A DNA stretch of 64,000 nt from SICU01 sp964408235 (lineage in GTDB: Archaea > Nanobdellota > Nanobdellia > Pacearchaeales > GW2011-AR1): contig CAYOYN010000001.1 in assembly GCA_964408235.1 (NCBI GenBank), forward strand, positions 1-64,000, given 5' to 3'. Both the position numbers and the translations under genes were made by a program. Positions 1 to 8,690 of the stretch are shown piece after piece; the stretch's first letter is position 1, and each line of letters begins with the position of its first letter. The notes under the pieces are model-generated. The model had not been told where the DNA came from. It worked only from the letters and a program-made list of their open reading frames with translations, and ran no database searches.

Positions 1-18
1 GACGCCCAAACCAGGAAT
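1..18. repeat. direct repeat of the tRNA-Ser 3' end
   Basis: Positions 1-18 are identical to 86-103, which cover the 3' half of the T stem, the acceptor 3' strand and the discriminator of tRNA-Ser(GGA). An 11-base inverted copy of the T-arm region lies at 73-83, matching 97-107 in reverse complement. Duplication of a tRNA 3' end is the usual scar of site-specific integration, but sequence left of position 1 is not visible. It could instead be the end of a second tRNA gene. Confidence 0.7.
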
Positions 19-87
19 ACTTCAATCTTGCAAAAGTTGAAGTCACAGAAGTGACTTGTTCACTTCTAGTGCTTCGATTCCTGTTGA

Positions 88-169
88 CGCCCAAACCAGG
101 AATCGAACCTGGATATCCTTTCGGAAATGCGAGTTCCAGTCGCATGCAATTCCACTATGCGATTTGGGC
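88..169 (-). tRNA. tRNA-Ser (anticodon GGA)
   Basis: Read on the minus strand, a 7-bp acceptor stem (GCCCAAA/TTTGGGC) encloses a D arm, an anticodon arm with loop CTGGAAC (anticodon GGA), a long class II variable arm (TCC-GAAA-GGA) and a T arm with loop TTCGATT. The discriminator is G. The extra arm and anticodon fit serine UCC codons. No CCA is encoded. The last 18 bases of the gene region recur at 1-18 (see repeat). Confidence 0.95.
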
Positions 170-222
170 TTTTTTGTAAAAATATTAGAACATTGATCTC
201 TTTTAAAGATTGCCTGTCAAAA

Positions 223-885
223 TTACCTTCCGTTTTTCACCCTATACATATGTTCAAGTTCAGATAGTATCTGTCTAGCAACTTCATCAGGAGAAGGACT
301 TGCATCAATCTTTACAACTCTTCCAAGTAAATTTTTTGTTGGAGATCCAAGCTCTAAAGAATTAGTATAAACTAATTCATGTTGTTCTACTACTCTTCTT
401 ATGAAATCAGGTTGCTCGAAAACTTCTTTTGCCTCTCCTCTAAGGCCGATTCTTCTAATTGCTTCTTCAGCATTTAATGCTAGATAAAAAGTAATATCGG
501 GTGTCCCTATTCTAGCTTTCAAATGAGTCTCCAATAATTCATCCATTGGCTGTCCCTGAGCTGATTGATAGGCTAAAGTAGACATAGAAAATCTGTCGCA
601 TAGTACAACTCTTTTTCTTTCAACATCCGGTTTTATTTCATCTTGATAATGTGCTCTTCTATCATCGTCTACAAAAAGCTGAGTCATTCTCCTAGCATTT
701 TCCATAGGATCAGATTGCTTTTGCAAAAGCCCAATTAATTCTCGTGCATTGTAAGTAGGTTCGCGAGTTAAAACAATATCTTGATATTTGTTCCATCCAC
801 GAATAGCTCTTTCAACATTTCCTATTGCAGTTCCTTTACCAGATCCATCAGGTCCTTCAAAAACTACAAATAATCCCGCAACCAT
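223..885 (-). CDS. tmk: thymidylate (dTMP) kinase
   Basis: Cytosolic kinase converting dTMP to dTDP. The P-loop GPDGSGKGT is at residues 11-19, the TREP motif at 40-43, DRFS at 97-100 and an arginine-containing LID segment near 144-153. At 220 aa it has the usual length for the family. It is the last gene of a thyA-folA-tmk operon: its ATG directly follows the folA stop codon, and an AAAGGAG ribosome-binding site lies 7-13 nt upstream inside folA. The three genes give the route from dUMP to dTDP. Confidence 0.93.
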   Translation of the reverse strand: MVAGLFVVFEGPDGSGKGTAIGNVERAIRGWNKYQDIVLTREPTYNARELIGLLQKQSDPMENARRMTQLFVDDDRRAHYQDEIKPDVERKRVVLCDRFSMSTLAYQSAQGQPMDELLETHLKARIGTPDITFYLALNAEEAIRRIGLRGEAKEVFEQPDFIRRVVEQHELVYTNSLELGSPTKNLLGRVVKIDASPSPDEVARQILSELEHMYRVKNGR

Positions 886-1377
886 TTATTTTCTCCTTTC
901 GTAAGTTGCAAATTCATATCCATTATTTATTTGGCTTGCAACTTTTTTCCAATCGGCTACATCAAATTCAGGAAAGAAAGAATCCCCTCTAGGTTTTTGA
1001 TGAATATGGGTTATCTCCATTTTATCAACTAAATCAATAGTCTGCCTATAAATTTCTGAACCCCCAATTACATAAAAAATCCCATCTTGTCTAAACCCCT
1101 CACACATTCTAATTGCGTCATCTAATTCTCCAAAAGTAACTAGGTCTCTCGTATTTGGAATGGTATAATTATTTCTTGTTAGAACCACATTCAATCTTCC
1201 ATTAAGTGGTTTTCCTAAAGACTGATAAGTTTTTCTCCCCATAAGAACTGCATGATTCAAAGTTAATTTTCTAAATCTTGCCATATCCTCTGGTATTCTT
1301 TTCCAAGGCATTTTATTATCTAGGCCTATGACTCTATTGTCTGTAACAGCAGCAATAATAATTCCTTTAGAAATCAT
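886..1377 (-). CDS. folA: dihydrofolate reductase
   Basis: NADPH-dependent reductase that regenerates tetrahydrofolate consumed by thymidylate synthase. Visible family marks are VIGLDNKMPW (16-25), the active-site acidic residue at D31, the NADP-binding stretch around MGRKTYQSLGKPL (46-58) and IGGSEIY (104-110). The length of 163 aa is normal. It abuts thyA upstream and tmk downstream with no intergenic base, so the three are almost surely co-transcribed. Confidence 0.95.
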   Translation of the reverse strand: MISKGIIIAAVTDNRVIGLDNKMPWKRIPEDMARFRKLTLNHAVLMGRKTYQSLGKPLNGRLNVVLTRNNYTIPNTRDLVTFGELDDAIRMCEGFRQDGIFYVIGGSEIYRQTIDLVDKMEITHIHQKPRGDSFFPEFDVADWKKVASQINNGYEFATYERRK

Positions 1378-2424
1378 TTAAACCGCCATTGTTCTTTTTA
1401 TTGTTGGATGAGAGTTATATCCAAACAATTCAAAGTCATCAACGGTTAAATTTTCAAGGTTTTTTTTAGCAACTACTAATTTAGGAAGTTGCCCAGGCGT
1501 TCTGGACAATTGTTCTAAAATTCCAGTAACATGGTCCAATCCAGTTTCCAATCCTTCTTCAGCAGGGGCTTCTCTTTCAATAAGCTCTTTCAATCCAGTA
1601 AAATCTCTTTCTTTAACTCCCTCTTTAACCACATTTAAATTATTTCCATACCACTCACCCCTTTCACCTCTTCCACAATAAAAATGAGCATCGCCGAAGC
1701 TATGTATAAACCTTCCAGGTTTTAATCCAGTTTGTCCAGCAATAATGTGTGTGAGTAAGGTATAACTTGCAACATTAAAAGGGACACCTAAAAACATGTC
1801 AGCAGATCTCTGATACATATTACAGTCTAATTTTCCATCAGCAACATTAAATTGGAAAAATGCATGACATGGGGGTAAAGCCATTGAATCAACTTCTGAA
1901 GGATTCCAAGCGCTTACTATCTGCCTTCTAGAGCTTGGTGAGTTTCCAATCATTTTAACAACCTTATCCAACTGATCCATTTCCCCAGATGGAGTTTTCC
2001 AAGCTCTCCACTGTTTTCCATATACATCTCCTAAAGTTCCATATTCTCTTGCAAATTCTTCATCATTCTGAATGCAACCAATGAAAGCTGCTTTTTCATC
2101 ATTCCATTGCTGGGTGTATGGTCTAACTTCTTTGTCTCGGCCTTGTCTTCTTAAGAAATGATGAAATGCATTATCATCCCAGATGTGAACCCCATTTCTC
2201 AAAAGAGTTCTTATGTTTGTATCTCCACTCATAAACCATAATAGCTCATGAACAACATGTTTGAATGGTACCTTTTTTGTAGTAGCCAATGGAAAACCTT
2301 CAGACAAATCATATTCAGTTTGTCCTCCAAATCTAGAAATGCTATCTACGCCAGTTCTATTTGGTTTGTAAACCGTATGTTTATCAGTCAATATCTTAAT
2401 AGAATGATCTAAATATTGTTCCAT
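1378..2424 (-). CDS. thyA: thymidylate synthase (ThyA type)
   Basis: Converts dUMP and methylene-tetrahydrofolate to dTMP and dihydrofolate, which explains the folA gene directly downstream. The catalytic cysteine is C186 in LPPCHAFFQF. The phosphate-binding RRQ is near 166-168, and the C-terminus ends in the conserved MAV. At 348 aa it is the long ThyA form, with an insertion of about 50 residues after residue 90 compared with the 264-aa E. coli enzyme. First gene of the operon, with its own TATA box upstream. Confidence 0.95.
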   Translation of the reverse strand: MEQYLDHSIKILTDKHTVYKPNRTGVDSISRFGGQTEYDLSEGFPLATTKKVPFKHVVHELLWFMSGDTNIRTLLRNGVHIWDDNAFHHFLRRQGRDKEVRPYTQQWNDEKAAFIGCIQNDEEFAREYGTLGDVYGKQWRAWKTPSGEMDQLDKVVKMIGNSPSSRRQIVSAWNPSEVDSMALPPCHAFFQFNVADGKLDCNMYQRSADMFLGVPFNVASYTLLTHIIAGQTGLKPGRFIHSFGDAHFYCGRGERGEWYGNNLNVVKEGVKERDFTGLKELIEREAPAEEGLETGLDHVTGILEQLSRTPGQLPKLVVAKKNLENLTVDDFELFGYNSHPTIKRTMAV

Positions 2425-2446
2425 TCAAAAAATAAAACTCTTTTTC

Positions 2447-2458
2447 TTTAAATATAAA
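2447..2458 (-). promoter_or_regulatory. TATA-like box of the thyA-folA-tmk operon
   Basis: The minus-strand sequence TTTATATTTAAA is centred about 28 nt before the thyA ATG. With archaeal TATA-to-start spacing, transcription would begin at or within a few bases of the start codon. Confidence 0.55.
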
Positions 2459-2479
2459 TATGTTCTAGAAAATAACAAT

Positions 2480-2941
2480 TCAATCATTTAATTGTTTTTC
2501 AATAAATTCAGAAATCTTAGGTTCTGGTTTCCAATAATTAGGGCCCTTAAGAAATTTTCCCCTTTCATCTTTAATCGGCTTACCGTCAGCACCCATTTTG
2601 CTGAAGTTACTTTGCATTATTATGTCAAGTACTTTAGAAATATCTATTCCATGTTTTGTTGCTTCATTAGAGCAATAAACTACAATATCTCCAAGCCAAT
2701 CAGATAGCTCAGTAAGTATCTTTATTTTATCCTCTTTACTAAGATTATTTTCATTTTTTTTATAGTTTTCAATTATCTCATCAACTTCATTTACTTCTTC
2801 AGCTAAAACTGATTTGAAATTCTCTAATTGTTTGACTCCAAGAAGTGTAGGTTTATGATTAACTGGCTGTTCATACATAGATGTCATTTTTTTAATATCT
2901 GACAAAAAATCTCCTTCCTCTTTTGAATACATAAAATCCAA
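2480..2941 (-). CDS. MazG-like nucleotide pyrophosphohydrolase
   Basis: All-alpha NTP pyrophosphatase family, which hydrolyses (d)NTPs to monophosphates. The metal-binding pattern EExxE is at residues 48-52, followed by E78 with D81/D85 in ELSDWLGD. The C-terminal stretch NFSKMGADGKP...GPNYWKP is typical of the phage/housecleaning subgroup. It lies upstream of the dTMP operon on the same strand with its own spacing, so a role in dUTP or modified-dNTP removal is plausible but inferred. The start may be M4 (2932), which sits about 25 nt from a TATA-like box. Confidence 0.8.
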   Translation of the reverse strand: MDFMYSKEEGDFLSDIKKMTSMYEQPVNHKPTLLGVKQLENFKSVLAEEVNEVDEIIENYKKNENNLSKEDKIKILTELSDWLGDIVVYCSNEATKHGIDISKVLDIIMQSNFSKMGADGKPIKDERGKFLKGPNYWKPEPKISEFIEKQLND

Positions 2942-2956
2942 TAATAAATTCTATAT

Positions 2957-3622
2957 TTAAGCATTTATCTGTTTTTTTGATCTTCTATATCTCGCAAGTG
3001 CCGATCTTAATGTTCCGGCATCTCTAACTTCTTGTCCATCATGATATTCAGCATTTATTCTATTCGCTAGAGAACTAAAATCTCTTTTGTATTCAGGCGT
3101 TTGAGCATAAATATCTGCAGTTCTAAGTTCTTCATCGGTCCACAAAGTCAAACCCCTACTTTGATGTAATCTTCTAGAGTTTTCGGCTCTTTCTTCCTTT
3201 GTTAAAGCATGTATTCCTTTTCTTTCTTCTAAAGATTTACTTCCGGAAATTCTCCCGCCAACTCTTCCAGCTTGAGCTCTTTCTTCTCTAGTAAGTCTGT
3301 GTATTCCCCTACCTTCTAAATACAATCTACTTCCGTTATGGGCTTTGTGCATTCTTTCAAGTTCATATAATTCTTCCTTAGGAATAGCACCTTCAAAATC
3401 TTCAACTCCAATTTCTCCAGAGTGCCCATGAAGAACCTTCCTTAATGCACTATAAAGAACTTGTCTATAAGGATTTTCAGGAAATAACTCATCGGCTATT
3501 TGTTCATAGCTATTTCCAGACCTATATCTCGATGCAATCTCACTAGCTCTTGGCAATAGTTCACGAGCTAGCTTTAGAGAAAGAACCATTCCAGCATATC
3601 TTATGTCATTTATTTTAACCAT
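2957..3622 (-). CDS. putative DNA-binding protein, GIHxLTxEER family (paralog 1)
   Basis: Function unknown. Residues 20-70 look like a helical HTH-type region (SGNSYEQIADEL...ALRKVL). Two repeats, GIHRLTREER (106-115) and GIHALTKEER (136-145), each precede a basic/small-residue helix. The C-terminal part starts WTDEEL (161) and resembles a Myb/SANT-like fold ending in basic residues. The protein at 4778-5413 has the same layout with one GIH repeat. I infer sequence-specific DNA binding from the architecture only. It is transcribed toward the MazG-like gene. Confidence 0.6.
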   Translation of the reverse strand: MVKINDIRYAGMVLSLKLARELLPRASEIASRYRSGNSYEQIADELFPENPYRQVLYSALRKVLHGHSGEIGVEDFEGAIPKEELYELERMHKAHNGSRLYLEGRGIHRLTREERAQAGRVGGRISGSKSLEERKGIHALTKEERAENSRRLHQSRGLTLWTDEELRTADIYAQTPEYKRDFSSLANRINAEYHDGQEVRDAGTLRSALARYRRSKKQINA

Positions 3623-3714
3623 ATAAAAACTGAAAATTTTTGTCTTTTAAACTTATCTTTTGAAACTACCCATCAAAAAAACTTTGCGTTTAGTTTTTTG
3701 GATGCTCAAAGTAT

Positions 3715-4746
3715 TCATCTATGAAACTTTGACATAACCATTTTCTCAATTATGCTCTTGAGCACTGCAGGAATCCATCCGCGCCATACAAAACCTTTGT
3801 ATTCTATTACTCCTCTATCCTTGCCTAATGAAATAACCATCATTCTTTTCTTAGGGCTGTATTGTTTTAATTCTCTCCCGGCAATTGTTGCAAGGATGTT
3901 ATGTGCAACAAGTTCTCCATGTTTCTCAGCAGTTTGTGCAGTTTTTTCTTCAATTAGGTTAGTTACGTCTCCTGCAACAAAAATATTCTTCATTTCAGGT
4001 ATTTGTAAAAATTCATTCACTTCTATTCCTTTAGGTACAAATTTAGAAAAGTTAGGTTGCATAAAACTAGTATTTGGTTTTATTCCTACCGTGAAGAATG
4101 CCATATCATACATATATTTTTTACCGCTCTCAGAAATTAATTTTTTCTTATCACTATCTTTTATTCTTTCATTAAATATTATTTCTACACCATTTTTCTC
4201 CAAGAATTTTTTAGCATATTCTTGAGTTTTAACGCTATTCCTTTCCATAATCTTATCGTTAGAACTAATCAAATACACTTTACCTTTAACATGAGTGGCT
4301 ATTTCTGCAGCCAATTCAACCCCTACTAGGCCAGCACCAACAATGTAAATTTTCTTAGATTTCTTTATTTTTTTATTTGCTTCAAGCAAGTGTTTAACGC
4401 GTGTAGCAAAGAAAGTGTCTTCTTCTTTGATAGGGTTATTATAGTGGCTTCCAGAAGCAATAACTAAGTAATCATATTCTATTTTTCTTCCATCCATCAA
4501 TGTAACTTCTTTTTTGTTAACTTCTTTAACGTGTCCTGTAACAACTTTAGCGCCTTGCAAATAATCCTTATGTTTAACATGGAGTTTTTTGTAATGATCA
4601 GGATCAACTAGTACTCTTAAAATTCCAGGAGTATATTCAAAAAAATCTTCAGTATCAATTAAAGTTAAATCGCATTTATCTTTTAATTTTTTAGCAACAG
4701 TCGCCCCAGCAAAACCTCCTCCAATAACCACTACTCTCTTCATCAA
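3715..4746 (-). CDS. NADH dehydrogenase-like FAD/NAD(P) oxidoreductase (NDH-2 type)
   Basis: Two-dinucleotide-binding-domain flavoprotein. The N-terminal FAD site GGGFAG is at 9-14, the NAD(H)-binding GxGxxG-type IVGAGLVGVELAAE is near 135-148, and the FAD-contact motif FVAGDVTN is near 255-262. At 343 aa it is shorter than bacterial NDH-2 (about 400 aa) and could equally be a sulfide:quinone-like or rubredoxin-reductase-like enzyme. No respiratory complex genes are visible in the window. It sits between the two GIHxLTxEER paralogs. Confidence 0.75.
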   Translation of the reverse strand: MMKRVVVIGGGFAGATVAKKLKDKCDLTLIDTEDFFEYTPGILRVLVDPDHYKKLHVKHKDYLQGAKVVTGHVKEVNKKEVTLMDGRKIEYDYLVIASGSHYNNPIKEEDTFFATRVKHLLEANKKIKKSKKIYIVGAGLVGVELAAEIATHVKGKVYLISSNDKIMERNSVKTQEYAKKFLEKNGVEIIFNERIKDSDKKKLISESGKKYMYDMAFFTVGIKPNTSFMQPNFSKFVPKGIEVNEFLQIPEMKNIFVAGDVTNLIEEKTAQTAEKHGELVAHNILATIAGRELKQYSPKKRMMVISLGKDRGVIEYKGFVWRGWIPAVLKSIIEKMVMSKFHR

Positions 4747-4777
4747 TAAAAAAGTAAAATCTTAATTATAAACCTTA

Positions 4778-5413
4778 TCAAATGGCTTTATGCATATCGT
4801 TTCTATAAGATGCTCTATAAACTGTAATTCTATTTCTTACAGCTACACCATCATGAAAAAGATCATTTAATCTCTTAGCAATCTTTATGTTATTAACTCC
4901 TCTAATAGTTTGATATTCTGGATCAGAAGCACACCTTCTAAGCTCAACCAATTCTTCTTCACTCCAAGGTAAGGCCCCTCTCCCCATAGCAGCCATGCTC
5001 CTAATTCTTATTTTTTGGTCAGCAGATAATTTTTGATAATTTGTAATTGCCATTTTTCTTCTTTCTTCATCACTCATAGCATGAATTCCTTTTTTACTAG
5101 ATTTGACTCTCAATCCATGTTCTTTTTGACGCCTTTCTCTAACTGATTCTATTTCAGATTTTTCTATTAAAGGACCATATTCAGGGGTTCCTAAATTACC
5201 TTCACATCCATATATTGCACAATGCAATGCCTTCAAAGCAACATCTCTACTTGCACCATAATTTTCTCTAATTGAATAAACATCTGCCATTTGTGGAAAA
5301 GTCATTCCCTGTCTAAATGCTTCAGAAATTTTTTGCCCCAAGTCTCTTTGTATATCTCTTCCTATATAAGAAGATAACTTCATTGCAGAAAGTTGTTTTT
5401 CACTTAGACTCAT
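4778..5413 (-). CDS. putative DNA-binding protein, GIHxLTxEER family (paralog 2)
   Basis: Paralog of the protein at 2957-3622. It has the same helical N-terminal region (FRQGMTFPQMADVYS...ALKALHCAIYG), a single GIHAMSDEER motif at 109-118, and a Myb-like C-terminal segment beginning LPWSEEEL near 149 and ending in an Arg-rich helix. The function is unknown. Two copies within 2.5 kb, separated by the flavoprotein gene, suggest a local duplication or an expanded lineage-specific regulator family. Confidence 0.6.
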   Translation of the reverse strand: MSLSEKQLSAMKLSSYIGRDIQRDLGQKISEAFRQGMTFPQMADVYSIRENYGASRDVALKALHCAIYGCEGNLGTPEYGPLIEKSEIESVRERRQKEHGLRVKSSKKGIHAMSDEERRKMAITNYQKLSADQKIRIRSMAAMGRGALPWSEEELVELRRCASDPEYQTIRGVNNIKIAKRLNDLFHDGVAVRNRITVYRASYRNDMHKAI

Positions 5414-5453
5414 AAAAATCTCAAAAAATGCCCTATTATAAACCTTACTAGAA

Positions 5454-5762
5454 TTATTCTTTAATATCTATTTTAATCTGAACTGATCTTGGGATCTTAA
5501 GCATCATTAATGGTCTTAAAACTCTATCTTGAGCTGGCATATCAATTATTCTCTTATGAACTCTCATTTCAAATCTGTCAAAAGTAGCTGTTCCGTTTCC
5601 ACATGGAGATTTTCTTGTAGTAACTTTCATGTGTCTTGTAGGTAATGGAATAGGACCCCTCATATTTATTCCAGATTTATTGGATAAATCTTTAATCATG
5701 TCGATAACTGAGTTCAACTGACCAATGTCGATGCTCGATAGTTTTATTCTTACTACTCCCAT
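5454..5762 (-). CDS. rpsJ: 30S ribosomal protein uS10
   Basis: Small-subunit head protein. It matches uS10 across its length: IKLSS near the start, then MRGPIPLPT, and the VHKRIIDM segment. I chose the ATG at 5762 (MGVVRIKL, 102 aa) instead of one five codons upstream, because the TATA-like box at 5782-5792 is about 25 nt before it and the length fits archaeal uS10. In many archaea this gene follows tuf. Here it is about 48 kb away, next to a P-type ATPase. Confidence 0.93.
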   Translation of the reverse strand: MGVVRIKLSSIDIGQLNSVIDMIKDLSNKSGINMRGPIPLPTRHMKVTTRKSPCGNGTATFDRFEMRVHKRIIDMPAQDRVLRPLMMLKIPRSVQIKIDIKE

Positions 5763-5781
5763 GCAATCGTTCAACAAAAAT

Positions 5782-5792
5782 CGGTTTAAAAA
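5782..5792 (-). promoter_or_regulatory. TATA-like box for rpsJ
   Basis: The minus-strand motif CTTTTTAAACC lies inside the last codons of the upstream P-type ATPase gene and is centred about 25 nt from the ATG at 5762. Similar TTTAAAAACC-type boxes precede rpsL and fusA in this window. This supports independent transcription and the shorter rpsJ start. Confidence 0.5.
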
Positions 5793-8476
5793 GCCTTCGC
5801 TTCAAATCTTTTCTGGATAGCAACCCCGACAAGGCTCAAAATCAAAACAATAAATGTAGTTATTGCAATGTAAAACCAGTCAAATAAGCTCAAAGCAACA
5901 GTATCAAACAATTTCCCTAGAGGTGTATATATCACTAATAATTGTAATCCGAGAGAAGCAAGTACTGCTAATACTAACCAGAAATTACTAAATGTAGGTA
6001 TTCCAGATTCTTTTCTAACGATATAGGCTCTTACAAGTTCTAATATGACTACTGAAGTGAATACTATTGTTTGTGCATGTTTTATATCATTAAAGTTGCT
6101 CAAACTCCAAACAAACAATCCAAGTACTCCTGCTGAAATCAAGCTGGAAGTGTAAAGCATGCCGAATAATCTGCCTCTATTTAAGATTGGTTCATTCTTA
6201 GATCTAGGGGCATTATCCATCATTCCTCTTGGATATGGGTCAACACTTAATGCAAGAGCAGGCAATCCGTCAGTAACCAAGTTTATCCACAATAACATTA
6301 AAGCAGTAAATGGTAATGGCAAACCAAATACTATTGCAAGCGCAACAATCATAACTTCCGCAAGGTTAGAGGATAAAAGATATTTCACAAAAGAAAGAAT
6401 ATTTGAATAAATTCCTCTGCCTTCTTCAATAGCAGAAACTATTGTGGAAAAATTATCATCTACTAAAACCATATCGCTTGCTTCTTTAGAAACATCTGTT
6501 CCTTTGATGCCCATTGCAATTCCTAAATCCGCAGATTTCAGTGCAGGTGCATCATTGACTCCATCTCCAGTCATGGCAACTATTGCCCCAGATTCTTGTA
6601 ATAATTTAACAATCTCTAATTTATGGGCAGGTTCTACTCTAGCAAAAATATTAGTTGTCTTAATTATCTGCCTTTTTTCTATACTTCCAAGGCTTGCAAA
6701 GTGAGCCCCTTCAATACCTTCTCCAAGAAGGCCTATATCTCTTCCAATGGCCATTGCAGTGTTGATATTATCTCCTGTAATCATTATTACTCTAATTCCC
6801 GCATTTTTTGTTCGAGCCATATAATCTTTAATTTCTGGCTTAGGTGGATCAATCATGCCTTGAAGACCTACAAAAATCAAGTCATCTTCTTGCATTTTTT
6901 CCTTTCTTCTCATAATTTTATATGCAAAACCTAAAACTCTTAAGGCTCCAGAAGAATAAATTTTATTCTTGTCTAAGATTTCCTTTTTTATCTTATCTGT
7001 CAATCTAACCACTTTTCCATCTAGAGATATATGCGAACATTTATCCAAAACTCTTTCAGGTGCACCTTTAGTATAGAATAAGAATTTAGATCCATCCTTA
7101 TGTAATGTGCTCATCATCTTTCTTGAAGCATCAAAAGGCATTTCATCAACACGAACGAACCTTTCTCTAAGTTCTTTATAATCAATTCCAGCCTTCATGG
7201 CTGAAACAAGTAATGCTGCCTCAGTTGGGTCTCCAGTAATAGTTGTCTCAACTCCTTTATGTAAGACTGCATTGTTACATAAGGCTCCTATTTGCAAGAT
7301 AAGGGAATCTTTATCATTGAAATTTTTCCCGTTCAAAGATATTAATCCCTTGTCTGAATATCCTTCTCCTGTTACAACATAATCTTTTTTATTAACAAAA
7401 ATATTTCTAACAGTCATTTCGTTTTTAGTCAAAGTTCCAGTTTTATCAGAACAGATTACATTGGTCTCTCCCAAAGTTTCTACAGAAGGTAATCTTCTTA
7501 TCAATGAATTTTTCTTAAGCAATCTCTTAACTCCAATCGCTAAAGAAATAGTGACTACTGCGGGTAATCCTTCAGGAACTGCTGCAACAGCAAGCGCAAT
7601 AGCAGTTAAAAGCCAAGTTCTAACATGCTCTGTAAAATTAGTATAATCTCCGGCAAGTAATTCATTAAGTAACCCTTCTCTAAAGAAGCCTATCAAGAAA
7701 ATAAGCATTGAAACAAAAATAACTCCTATTCCAACAAATTTTCCAAATTTATCTAATTTTATTTGTAATGGTGTAGCTTCTTTTTCAACATCATTAAGTA
7801 AATGAGCAATCTTACCAAGTTCAGTTCTCATTCCAGTACCAGTAACTACGCATTTTCCTCGCCCATTGGTTATTAGAGTTCCTGCAAAAATCATATTTTT
7901 TTGATCATTAATGACTAGGTTTCCTTTCAAAGCATCAGAAAATTTAGCACTAGGTGAAGATTCTCCAGTAAGAGAAGATTCCAAACACGATAATGAAAAG
8001 CTTTCAATGACTCGAGCATCAGCAGGAACTTTATCTCCTTCTTCAACAGCTATTATGTCTCCTGGTACTAAGAAAGTAGAATCTATTTCCTTTAATTCTC
8101 CATTTCTTATGACTCTTGCCTTAAGAGAAGATAATTTTTTTAATGCTTCAATTGACTTCTCTGCCCTATATTCTTGAACAAAACCAAAAGTAGCATTAAG
8201 CAGAAGTATTGCAAATATTACTATTGAATCAAGGTATTCTTTTAACAAGGTAGAAACAACAAGTGCAAATATAAGTAGGTAAATTATAAAACTCTTAAAT
8301 TGTCTAAAAAATATAGTAATAGCTGAAACATTGCTTTCTTTTTTTATTTCATTTAATCCAAAGTCTTTCAGTCTCTGAAATGCCACAACTTCAGTTAGTC
8401 CATCTTTATCGTTGCTTCCAAATGAAGAAATCACTCTTTTAGGTTCTAAAGAGAAATATGTCTCACCCATTTTCAA
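5786..8476 (-). CDS. cation-transporting P-type ATPase (P2A, Ca2+-type)
   Basis: Membrane pump of the SERCA/PMR1-like P2 group. The actuator motif TGES is at 170-173, M4 has PEGLP at 301-305, and the phosphorylated aspartate is D344 in DKTGTLT. The hinge motif TGDGVNDAP follows about 290 residues later. About ten hydrophobic segments are visible: two pairs before the P domain and six C-terminal. The family and the PEGLP motif suggest Ca2+ export. The length of 896 aa is normal. It ends 8 bp before rpsJ. Confidence 0.9.
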   Translation of the reverse strand: MKMGETYFSLEPKRVISSFGSNDKDGLTEVVAFQRLKDFGLNEIKKESNVSAITIFFRQFKSFIIYLLIFALVVSTLLKEYLDSIVIFAILLLNATFGFVQEYRAEKSIEALKKLSSLKARVIRNGELKEIDSTFLVPGDIIAVEEGDKVPADARVIESFSLSCLESSLTGESSPSAKFSDALKGNLVINDQKNMIFAGTLITNGRGKCVVTGTGMRTELGKIAHLLNDVEKEATPLQIKLDKFGKFVGIGVIFVSMLIFLIGFFREGLLNELLAGDYTNFTEHVRTWLLTAIALAVAAVPEGLPAVVTISLAIGVKRLLKKNSLIRRLPSVETLGETNVICSDKTGTLTKNEMTVRNIFVNKKDYVVTGEGYSDKGLISLNGKNFNDKDSLILQIGALCNNAVLHKGVETTITGDPTEAALLVSAMKAGIDYKELRERFVRVDEMPFDASRKMMSTLHKDGSKFLFYTKGAPERVLDKCSHISLDGKVVRLTDKIKKEILDKNKIYSSGALRVLGFAYKIMRRKEKMQEDDLIFVGLQGMIDPPKPEIKDYMARTKNAGIRVIMITGDNINTAMAIGRDIGLLGEGIEGAHFASLGSIEKRQIIKTTNIFARVEPAHKLEIVKLLQESGAIVAMTGDGVNDAPALKSADLGIAMGIKGTDVSKEASDMVLVDDNFSTIVSAIEEGRGIYSNILSFVKYLLSSNLAEVMIVALAIVFGLPLPFTALMLLWINLVTDGLPALALSVDPYPRGMMDNAPRSKNEPILNRGRLFGMLYTSSLISAGVLGLFVWSLSNFNDIKHAQTIVFTSVVILELVRAYIVRKESGIPTFSNFWLVLAVLASLGLQLLVIYTPLGKLFDTVALSLFDWFYIAITTFIVLILSLVGVAIQKRFEAKAF

Positions 8477-8551
8477 GAGAATCTTATTAAGTATAAAAAT
8501 CTCCCTAATAAAGATGGGAAACTATTCAAAAAGCTAATCTTAACTATTTAA

Positions 8552-8647
8552 TTAACAAAACTCACAAACATTCTTCTTATTATTTGTCTCTTCTTTCTTC
8601 CCCTTATCTTTTTTGTCTTTCTTCATCTCTTTCTTTTTTTCAACCAT
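8552..8647 (-). CDS. 31-aa lysine-rich microprotein ending in CEFC
   Basis: A short ORF starts MVEKKKEMKK, is almost entirely Lys/Glu/Asp, and ends with a C-terminal CxxC (residues 28-31). A TATA-like TTTAAATA on the minus strand (about 8668-8675) is about 25 nt before the ATG. No homolog is recognised. The terminal CxxC could bind metal or be redox active, which is a guess. Low complexity means chance coding cannot be excluded. Confidence 0.4.
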   Translation of the reverse strand: MVEKKKEMKKDKKDKGKKEETNNKKNVCEFC

Positions 8648-8670
8648 GACAAACAAATGAGTCATATCTA

Positions 8671-8680
8671 TTTAAATTTT
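8671..8680 (+). promoter_or_regulatory. TATA-like box for the candidate ncRNA
   Basis: TTTAAATTTT lies about 25 nt before the GC-rich hairpin region on the plus strand. The palindromic core may also serve the small minus-strand ORF at 8552-8647. Confidence 0.4.
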
Positions 8681-8690
8681 ATTCAAAATA

